A DNA stretch of 11,006 bases. It comes from Gammaproteobacteria bacterium. GTDB taxonomy: Bacteria; Pseudomonadota; Gammaproteobacteria; SZUA-229. The translations under genes and the position numbers were made by a program. The notes under the pieces were generated by a model, which saw only the letters and a program-made list of their open reading frames with translations, had not been told where the DNA came from and ran no database searches. The stretch is taken from positions 1 to 11,006 of the forward strand of contig JAGLQT010000246.1 of NCBI GenBank assembly GCA_023136715.1. Reading direction: 5' to 3'. Each line of letters begins with the position of its first letter. Position 1 is the first letter of the stretch. Below, in pieces: positions 1 through 5,406 of this stretch.

Positions 1-2163
1 GCAACGCTTAATACCAATGCCGTCGCCAGCATGCTTGATAACGCCCCCATCATTCAGAGTGAAGGTCGCAGTTTTCCGGTTGAGATTAAATATCTTGATA
101 AAGCTATTGGCCAGAGCAATAACAGCGGCAATCAAAACGCGCAGCAGCAACTGATTTCAAGTTTGACGAACACGGTCAAAAAGGTCATTCATGAGCACGA
201 TGACAACTGCCTGGTATTTCTGCCCGGCGTAAAAGAAATTAATCAGCTTTCCAGACAAATTAAACAATACCTTGAAACCGAATCAATCAATAACATTCTG
301 GTTGCGCCGCTGCACGGCAGTTTAAACAAACAGCAGCAGGATCAGGCCATCGCGCCGCTGGCTGATAAACCGAAAACTTCATTCAATCGCAAAATCGTAT
401 TGGCCACCAATATCGCCGAAACCAGCATCACGATTGAAGGTATTAGCTGTGTGATTGATTCGGGGTTGGAGCGCCTACTGGATTACAGCCCTGCCTCGGG
501 CATGAACCGCCTGAAAACTCAGGCCATCTCACAGGACTCAGCCGAACAACGCAGTGGTCGCGCCGGAAGATTATCCGCAGGTATCTGTTACCGCTTATGG
601 ACGGCGCAACAACAGCCTCGTTTAATTAAACATTCATCGGCTGAAATTTTACACAGTGACTTATCATCGCTAATACTGGAACTGGCCAACTGGGGCGTGA
701 CCCAGGCTGATGAAATGCAATGGATGGATGAGCCGCCAGCCAGTGCAACAGAGCAGGCAAAAACATTGCTGCAGCAACTTAATGCTCTCGACAGCATGGG
801 CAAGATCAAAGCACATGGTCGTGACATGCTGAGACTGGGCACGCATCCACGACTGGCACACATGATGTTATCTGCACTCAAACTCGATCAGGCTTATCAC
901 GCCTGCCTCATCGCCAGCCTGCTCACCGAGAAAGATTTATTTCTGGCTAATACCGATAAAAGCGCCGACATTCATGACCGGCTCAATGTGCTGCTGAAAA
1001 CCCGATCATCTGAAAACAATAGAAATCAGCACGGCATTGATACGCAGCAATGTAAACGAATAATACAAACCGCCGATGATTTTTTTAGGCGGCTTAAACA
1101 TTGCAGCAAAGCGACTATAAATAAAGAGACGCCAGATAATAATTATAGCGGCGTGCTTCTGGCCTACGCCTACCCCGACAGGATCGCCAAACAACGCAAC
1201 ATCAACGAAGCACGTTATTTGCTCAGCAACGGTAAAGGCGCGCTCATTCCGCCATATTTACAACATCATCTTCATGAGTATATTGTGGTCGCCAACCTTG
1301 ATGCCAAACAGGGCGAAGCCTGCATTTATCTGGCTGCGGATATCAGCGCTGAACAATTACAGAATTATTTTATTGATAACATTCAACACGAAGAAAGTGT
1401 TGAGTGGAATGAAAACGCTCAACGCGTTGAAGCTAAACAGATAAGCCGTATTGGAAAAATAGTTCTACAAGAATCGATTATTAAGGATGACAAAAAACCT
1501 GAAACCCAAGAGGCCGTGCAACAATGCCTGTTACGGGCAATCAAAAATACTGGGGTGAAATGCTTAAACTGGACAGCGCAAGCAAACAGTCTCAAACAAC
1601 GCGTGCAATTTATCAATCACCACGTCAACAATAACTCGGCCTTTAAAAAACAGCTTGGCGATAACCCCCTGCTGGACTTTTCGGATCAGGCTCTGAGCAA
1701 CACTCTGGACGAATGGCTGCAGCCTCATCTAAGCAACGAAAACAGCCTCAAGCAATGTTTCAAACTGGATTTGCATGGCCTGCTTTTAAACCAGCTTAGC
1801 TGGGAACAACAGCAATTTATCAAGCAATTAGCACCGGAGAAAATCAACGTCCCCAGTGGCTCCTCAGTGACCATTGATTACAGTGATCCCGTCCAGCCAG
1901 TTCTCGCCGTCAGGCTCCAGGAAGTATTTGGTTTATACGAAACACCGACCGTGTTAAATGGCCACTGCAAATTAATGATGCATCTGTTATCACCAGCGCG
2001 TCGCCCCATGCAGGTGACACAGGATTTAAACAGTTTCTGGCAGACCACCTACCATGATGTAAAAAAAGAACTGCGCGGAAAATACAAAAGACACTACTGG
2101 CCGGATGATCCATTGACCGCGCAGGCGACCAGCAAAACCAAAAAGCAGATGAATCGGCAATGA
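1..2163 (+). CDS. hrpB: ATP-dependent RNA helicase HrpB, 3' part (N-terminus outside window)
   Basis: DEAH-box helicase of the HrpB family, an NTP-driven RNA helicase. The reading frame is open from base 1, and the first codons read ATLNTNAVASMLDNAPII, matching the motif III region (SAT) and what follows it in HrpB, so the ATG at 31 is internal. Roughly the first 170-200 residues, including Walker A and the DEAH box, lie upstream of the window. Visible in order are motif IV (LVFLPGVKEI), motif V (VLATNIAETSITIEG), motif VI (QRSGRAGR), the helicase-associated region, and the HrpB-specific C-terminus (SPARRPMQVTQDL...FWQTTYHDVKKELRGKYKRHYWPDDP). That C-terminus separates HrpB from HrpA. The 720 codons present contain no stop. 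The gene overlaps the next one by ATGA, suggesting co-translation. The family assignment is firm; the biological role of HrpB in most bacteria is poorly defined. Confidence 0.95.
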   Translation, partial: ATLNTNAVASMLDNAPIIQSEGRSFPVEIKYLDKAIGQSNNSGNQNAQQQLISSLTNTVKKVIHEHDDNCLVFLPGVKEINQLSRQIKQYLETESINNILVAPLHGSLNKQQQDQAIAPLADKPKTSFNRKIVLATNIAETSITIEGISCVIDSGLERLLDYSPASGMNRLKTQAISQDSAEQRSGRAGRLSAGICYRLWTAQQQPRLIKHSSAEILHSDLSSLILELANWGVTQADEMQWMDEPPASATEQAKTLLQQLNALDSMGKIKAHGRDMLRLGTHPRLAHMMLSALKLDQAYHACLIASLLTEKDLFLANTDKSADIHDRLNVLLKTRSSENNRNQHGIDTQQCKRIIQTADDFFRRLKHCSKATINKETPDNNYSGVLLAYAYPDRIAKQRNINEARYLLSNGKGALIPPYLQHHLHEYIVVANLDAKQGEACIYLAADISAEQLQNYFIDNIQHEESVEWNENAQRVEAKQISRIGKIVLQESIIKDDKKPETQEAVQQCLLRAIKNTGVKCLNWTAQANSLKQRVQFINHHVNNNSAFKKQLGDNPLLDFSDQALSNTLDEWLQPHLSNENSLKQCFKLDLHGLLLNQLSWEQQQFIKQLAPEKINVPSGSSVTIDYSDPVQPVLAVRLQEVFGLYETPTVLNGHCKLMMHLLSPARRPMQVTQDLNSFWQTTYHDVKKELRGKYKRHYWPDDPLTAQATSKTKKQMNRQ

Positions 2164-2984
2164 ATTTATTACGAAAATTATTACACAAGCTTGATAACTG
2201 GCGTGTACTTTCGGCGCTGAAAAAACATCCTCTACCTTTTTCCAGTTGGCAGGCTATCAGACAGCTCTCCTGTATCCGATATCTCAGCTCCGTTGAAAAA
2301 GCACGCTTGCGCATTCTCTCCTCTGTTCTTTTAACGCAAAAAACCTTTAGTGGTCAGCAGGGCTTTAACCTTACTGATGAGATGAAACTGATCATAGCGG
2401 CTCAGGCATGCGTGCCGATTTTAAAACTGGGACTTAACTATTATTCAGGCTTTGTTCAGGTGAGTGTTTATCCCGCCGCATTCTGGGTGGAGCGTGATGA
2501 AAGAGATGAAACTGGTGTTGTACATCATAATAAAAGACTGCTTTCAGGAGAGTCCTGGTCACGTGGACCGGTGATTCTGTCGTGGAAAGATATTGAACGG
2601 GATATAAAGCGTGACCATGAAGGGCATAACGTTATCATCCATGAGTTTGCTCATAAGATCGATATGTTAAACCGGGGCGCCAACGGTATACCACCCATTC
2701 CTGCTACTAGCAGCGCTAAAGAATGGCAAGATGTATTTCAACATGCCTACCAACATCTAATTGGGCGCGTAGAACACCACCATAAGCCCTGTATCAATGC
2801 TTATGGTTCAACATCACCAACAGAATTCTTTGCTGTAGTAAGCGAATACTTTTTTACCGCACCACAACACCTGAATCAGTGTTACCATCAAGTTTATAAT
2901 GAACTGAAACTGTTTTATCATCAAAATCCTGCCGGACGTATAGCGCAGACGGAAAAACATAAAGTAACCAGAACCAGATCATAA
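2160..2984 (+). CDS. mtfA: M90-family zinc metallopeptidase, MtfA-like
   Basis: Cytosolic zinc-dependent peptidase of the MtfA (YeeI) family; the E. coli member also binds the glucose repressor Mlc. The 274-residue length fits the family. The zinc motif HEFAH is at about residues 161-165, followed by KIDMLNRGANGIPP, the family's HExxH-x-x-D block. A second block (SPTEFFAVVSEYFF, about 219-232) supplies the likely third zinc ligand, E222 or E229. The C-terminal PQHLNQCYHQVYNELKLFYHQNP matches the usual family ending. There is no signal peptide or membrane segment. The ATG lies inside the hrpB stop (ATGA), so translation is probably coupled to hrpB. Nothing nearby shows a link to sugar uptake, so the Mlc role should not be assumed. 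The basic tail after residue 262 is family-variable. Confidence 0.9.
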   Translation: MNLLRKLLHKLDNWRVLSALKKHPLPFSSWQAIRQLSCIRYLSSVEKARLRILSSVLLTQKTFSGQQGFNLTDEMKLIIAAQACVPILKLGLNYYSGFVQVSVYPAAFWVERDERDETGVVHHNKRLLSGESWSRGPVILSWKDIERDIKRDHEGHNVIIHEFAHKIDMLNRGANGIPPIPATSSAKEWQDVFQHAYQHLIGRVEHHHKPCINAYGSTSPTEFFAVVSEYFFTAPQHLNQCYHQVYNELKLFYHQNPAGRIAQTEKHKVTRTRS

Positions 2985-3025
2985 CAATCAATGATATGAG
3001 GCCGCATCGTAAAACACTAAAATAT

Positions 3026-3043
3026 AATCTTGTGGACAAGATT
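3026..3043. repeat. Perfect inverted repeat upstream of the small membrane gene
   Basis: AATCTTGT-GG-ACAAGATT, 8-bp arms with a 2-nt spacer, followed by TT. It lies 42 bp after the mtfA-like stop and just upstream of the promoter at 3062-3090. It could be a weak terminator for hrpB-mtfA (short AT-rich stem, tetraloop, short T-run) or an operator. The left arm AATCTTGT recurs at 3076-3083, inside the spacer of that promoter, exactly 50 bp further on. Confidence 0.5.
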
Positions 3044-3044
3044 T

Positions 3045-3060
3045 TCAAATTATAATTTGA
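3045..3060. repeat. 16-bp perfect palindrome next to a promoter
   Basis: TCAAATTATAATTTGA reads the same on both strands and lies directly after the 3026-3043 inverted repeat, ending one base before the promoter -35 element. The position suits a dimeric regulator, but AT-rich palindromes also arise by chance. I do not recognise a known regulator consensus. Confidence 0.4.
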
Positions 3061-3061
3061 C

Positions 3062-3090
3062 TTGAAACAACGCCTAATCTTGTCTATAAA
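3062..3090 (+). promoter_or_regulatory. Predicted sigma-70 promoter for the DUF3149-type gene
   Basis: TTGAAA (3062-3067) and TATAAA (3085-3090) are separated by 17 bp. Each matches five of six consensus bases. Transcription should start near 3097, giving a leader of about 29 nt. The ribosome-binding site AAGGGG (3112-3117) is 8 nt before the ATG at 3126. Confidence 0.6.
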
Positions 3091-3125
3091 ATAAACTTAA
3101 AATTCAAAATTAAGGGGATTAAGAG

Positions 3126-3260
3126 ATGGAAGTATTTAGTAATTTATTCAATGATCTAACCGGCTGGTTAACCATTGGAATATTAGTCTTTATGATATCT
3201 ATGATGGCATATTTAGCAAACATGATTATCAAAAAATCCAAAGGTGATGGCAGCTAGTTA
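3126..3260 (+). CDS. Small single-span membrane protein, DUF3149-like
   Basis: A 44-residue protein beginning MEVFSNLFNDLTGWLTIGIL and ending KKSKVMAAS. It has a short amphipathic N-terminus, one membrane span at about residues 14-35 (WLTIGILVFMISMMAYLANMII) and a positively charged tail, which predicts an N-out, C-in single-span inner-membrane protein. Size and layout (a Phe-rich start, then an aliphatic span containing VFMI.M, then KK) resemble the small DUF3149 proteins of proteobacteria, whose function is unknown. The gene has its own AAGGGG ribosome site and a good sigma-70 promoter, which is strong support for so short a frame. It is not obviously co-transcribed with mtfA. The family assignment is from memory of the pattern and not tested by search. 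Confidence 0.72.
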
Positions 3261-3271
3261 ATCCAGGAGTT

Positions 3272-3295
3272 AAGCATGATCGGTTTCGCTCATGC
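3272..3295. terminator. Hairpin between convergent small genes, possible terminator
   Basis: AGCATGA (3272-3278) and TCATGCT (3289-3295) form a 7-bp stem with a 10-nt loop, 11 bp after the DUF3149-type stop. The following ATAAAACTTTTAA is AT-rich but lacks a clean T-run. AGTTAA (3267-3272) and TTAACT (3305-3310) could extend a weaker outer pairing. This stretch, 3261-3366, separates two convergent genes and shows nothing else clear. Confidence 0.35.
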
Positions 3296-3366
3296 TATAA
3301 ACTTTTAACTAACCCCTGCTCTAACACCCTCTTTCTTTCTGCTGTAGATTCCAAAGGCGCTGACAA

Positions 3367-3603
3367 TCAACCCAAAAGTACTTTTGAAATACTGTCTCCC
3401 AGATTACCCGTGCTGGCAATACTAAAAAACACCACCGCCATAAACACAAGTGGCAGGGTAGCGGCTGCCAGTGTTAAATAACCGGTAAAATTAAGCAGCG
3501 TTTTCTTTGCTGTGACTTTAGAGTTAAAGCTCTGTTCTACAGCAGGACCTGTCTTTATTTCCTGCTCAGCAATTGCGCTGTTATCTACTGTTGTAAGGTT
3601 CAT
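3367..3603 (-). CDS. Small membrane protein, predicted NorR/sigma-54 target
   Basis: A 78-residue protein that I do not recognise. About 35 polar N-terminal residues (MNLTTVDNSAIAEQEIKTGP...) precede one strongly hydrophobic span at about 39-64 (TLAAATLPLVFMAVVFFSIA) and a short tail (STGNLGDSISKVLLG). There are no cysteines or histidines, so no obvious haem or metal site. I chose the ATG at 3603 because AGAGGAA lies about 7 nt upstream; a TTG two codons earlier is possible but too close to that site. It is divergent to norR. A sigma-54 promoter lies about 53 bp upstream with NorR-type sites beyond it, so expression in response to nitric oxide is the natural inference. It could be an accessory or signalling peptide of NO defence, but no function can be read from sequence. 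Confidence 0.72.
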   Translation of the reverse strand: MNLTTVDNSAIAEQEIKTGPAVEQSFNSKVTAKKTLLNFTGYLTLAAATLPLVFMAVVFFSIASTGNLGDSISKVLLG

Positions 3604-3655
3604 AATCAATTCCTCTATTTATCCTGATGCTAATTTACTTTCTACTTAACGATAG

Positions 3656-3672
3656 AGCACAAAACGTGCCAA
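3656..3672 (-). promoter_or_regulatory. Predicted sigma-54 (-24/-12) promoter of the 78-codon gene
   Basis: On the minus strand the sequence reads TTGGCACG-TTTT-GTGCT. The consensus is TGGCACG-N4-TTGCW. The -24 block is perfect, and the -24 GG and -12 GC are exactly 10 bp apart; one T of the -12 block is G. The start should fall near 3646, giving a leader of about 43 nt to the ATG at 3603. It points away from norR and sits 41-93 bp downstream of the two GT-N7-AC sites, the usual layout for an enhancer-dependent promoter. Confidence 0.75.
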
Positions 3673-3710
3673 CTCGTAACCTGTTGTTTTTTCGAATCTA
3701 AAAACGGGCG

Positions 3711-3738
3711 TTGTTATAATGACATCTTATGCTATGAT
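3711..3738 (+). promoter_or_regulatory. Possible sigma-70 promoter of norR
   Basis: TTGTTA (3711-3716), a 16-bp gap and TATGAT (3733-3738) would start norR transcription near 3745. An alternative -10 is TATAAT at 3715-3720 with only a weak upstream -35. Both overlap NorR-type sites, consistent with the negative autoregulation known for norR in E. coli. The ribosome site GAGG lies about 6 nt before the ATG at 3765. Confidence 0.35.
3713..3723. promoter_or_regulatory. Predicted NorR enhancer site A (GT-N7-AC)
   Basis: GTTATAATGAC fits the NorR GT-N7-AC signature, and flanking bases extend it to TGT-N7-ACA. Its centre is at 3718, about 72 bp upstream of the predicted sigma-54 start. It contains a perfect TATAAT (3715-3720), a possible -10 element for norR, so NorR bound here could repress its own gene. 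Confidence 0.6.
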
Positions 3739-3753
3739 GTCGTTTTGACGACA
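3738..3753. promoter_or_regulatory. Predicted NorR enhancer site B (GT-N7-AC), longer dyad
   Basis: TGTCGTTTTGACGACA is a 6-4-6 perfect inverted repeat, and inside it GTCGTTTTGAC (3739-3749) is GT-N7-AC. Its centre is 26 bp from that of site A. The facing half sites of A and B create a further dyad, GACATC-N9-GATGTC (3721-3741), centred exactly between them. Known NorR promoters usually carry three sites; I see two good ones and only this derived dyad in the middle. Confidence 0.6.
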
Positions 3754-3764
3754 ATGAGGTTAAT

Positions 3765-5330
3765 ATGACATCAGCTACCTTTTGTAATGCACTGACATCG
3801 ATTGTGGCGGATCTTTCTCGCGACCTTCCTTCTGAGCAACGTTACCAGCGCCTGTTAGGAGCGATGCAAAGTAGTTTTCCCTGTGATGCCGCTGCCTTGC
3901 TCCATTTAGAAGGCAATTACCTCACCCCACTGGCCGTTGATGGATTAAGTGATGACACCATGGGTCGTCGTTTTGAAGTTGAGGACAACCCTCGCCTTGC
4001 CCGTTTACTGCATTCACGAGAGCCAGTTCGATTTGCTGCAAATTCAGACCTGGCTGACCCCTACGACGGCCTGGTCGAAACAGAAGACCATTTATTGCAC
4101 GTGCACGACTGCATGGGCTCTTCGCTGTACGTAGATGACAAACCCTGGGGAGTGCTTACACTGGATGCCATGAAACCAGGTACTTTCGACACTATCGACC
4201 CGATTGAACTACGTACTTTTATTAGCTTGACCGAGGCAACGGTAAAAGCAGCTGAGCGCATTAACGAACTGGAAGCACGAGTTAAACATGGCGTTATGGT
4301 TACCCGTGAACTACTTAAAAAAGGCACCGATGTTGAAATGATCGGCAACAGCGAAGTCATGCAAAAATTAAAAGATGAAATTGCTATAGTTGCACAATCA
4401 GATCTAACTGTTTTGATACAGGGCGAAACAGGTGTTGGTAAAGAATTAGTGGCTGCACAGGTACATGCCAATTCAGCACGCGCTGAATTCCCTATGGTTT
4501 ATGTAAACTGTGCAGCCCTGCCAGAAAATATTGCTGAGAGCGAATTATTTGGTCACATTAAAGGCGCATTTTCTGGAGCTGTGACAGATCGTGCAGGGAA
4601 ATTTGAAATAGCCGATGGTGGCACCCTATTTCTGGATGAGATTGGCGAACTCAGCCTTGCCATTCAGGCCAAGATGTTAAGAGCTTTACAAAGCGGTGAA
4701 ATACAGCGCGTTGGCAGCGACCAATACATTCAGGTCGACGTACGAATTGTTGCCGCGACTAATCGTGACCTGCAACAGGAAGTATCAAACGGTAACTTTC
4801 GTGCAGACCTTTATCATCGTTTGATTGTATATCCAGTACAGGTTCCACCCTTGCGCGAACGAGGCAAGGACATCCTGTTACTAGCCGGATATTTTTTAGA
4901 AGACAACCAACGTCGCCTTAGTGTGAAGGCATTGCGCCTCTCCGCCGACGCCAAAAATGCACTGCAACAATATTCATGGCCAGGCAATGTGCGTGAACTG
5001 GGCCATTTGTTAAGCCGTGCCACACTAAAGGCAACAACAGATCAGGGAAAATCTAATGATTCAATTATTATTGATGCTTCGTATCTGGATATCAGCAATG
5101 CTGAGACTATGGATAGCAACGAGCCAAACAAAGAGCTTGTACCAAAGCCTGCAATAATTATAAACAATCTCACTCTTAAAGAAGCCGTTGATGAATTCCA
5201 ACGAGAAGCTATCGAAGAAACACTGAGGAAGCACAATGGAAACCTTGCTTCAGCAGGACGAGAACTGGGAATAAACCGTAGTAATTTTTACAGACTACTA
5301 AAACGGCTGGACGTAAAAGAACAAAAATAG
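3765..5330 (+). CDS. norR: NO-responsive sigma-54 transcription activator NorR
   Basis: Complete 521-residue activator with the NorR order GAF, AAA+ and Fis-type HTH. The GAF domain (about 1-170) senses NO through non-haem iron. Aligned by eye to E. coli NorR (R75, Y98, D99, H111, C113, D131), its metal-site residues appear kept as R77, Y100, D101, H114, C116 and D134. The AAA+ domain (about 192-422) has Walker A GETGVGKE at 220-227, Walker B LFLDEIGE around D291-E292, and GAFSGA at 267-272 where most family members have GAFTGA. The C-terminal helix-turn-helix is at about 480-515 (NLASAGRELGINRSNFYRLL). It should activate sigma-54 promoters once NO relieves GAF repression. The divergent gap carries matching sites and a sigma-54 promoter for the 78-codon gene, its only visible target. 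No norVW, norB or hmp is in the window. The stop lies within the left arm of a long palindrome. Confidence 0.93.
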   Translation: MTSATFCNALTSIVADLSRDLPSEQRYQRLLGAMQSSFPCDAAALLHLEGNYLTPLAVDGLSDDTMGRRFEVEDNPRLARLLHSREPVRFAANSDLADPYDGLVETEDHLLHVHDCMGSSLYVDDKPWGVLTLDAMKPGTFDTIDPIELRTFISLTEATVKAAERINELEARVKHGVMVTRELLKKGTDVEMIGNSEVMQKLKDEIAIVAQSDLTVLIQGETGVGKELVAAQVHANSARAEFPMVYVNCAALPENIAESELFGHIKGAFSGAVTDRAGKFEIADGGTLFLDEIGELSLAIQAKMLRALQSGEIQRVGSDQYIQVDVRIVAATNRDLQQEVSNGNFRADLYHRLIVYPVQVPPLRERGKDILLLAGYFLEDNQRRLSVKALRLSADAKNALQQYSWPGNVRELGHLLSRATLKATTDQGKSNDSIIIDASYLDISNAETMDSNEPNKELVPKPAIIINNLTLKEAVDEFQREAIEETLRKHNGNLASAGRELGINRSNFYRLLKRLDVKEQK

Positions 5331-5385
5331 GCGTCAGAGCACAATTTCCGCTAATATTAGAAACAATTGTGCTCTGACACCTATT
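5326..5385. terminator. Long palindrome, probable bidirectional terminator
   Basis: Arms of 21 bp (5326-5346 and 5365-5385) pair with a single mismatch; the core GTCAGAGCACAATT / AATTGTGCTCTGAC is perfect over 14 bp. The 18-nt loop contains its own palindrome, CTAATATTAG (5351-5360). T-rich tails occur on both strands (TATTTT after it on +, TATTTTTG on -), and it lies between convergent norR and the HD-GYP gene. The left arm includes the norR stop codon. The length and near-perfection exceed an ordinary terminator, so it may also be a dispersed repeat. Confidence 0.7.
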
Positions 5386-5406
5386 TTCTCAGTTTCGTTC
5401 CTAAAT

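Noticed and set aside
3057..3090. TTGACT as the -35 element of the small-gene promoter
   Set aside because: The spacing to TATAAA would be 22 bp; TTGAAA at 3062 gives 17 bp.
3275..3481. A 68-codon plus-strand frame with AGGAG upstream of its ATG, after the DUF3149-type gene
   Set aside because: It runs antisense through the 78-codon gene, which has better support (sigma-54 promoter, ribosome site and a coherent membrane span). The translated product has no recognisable features.
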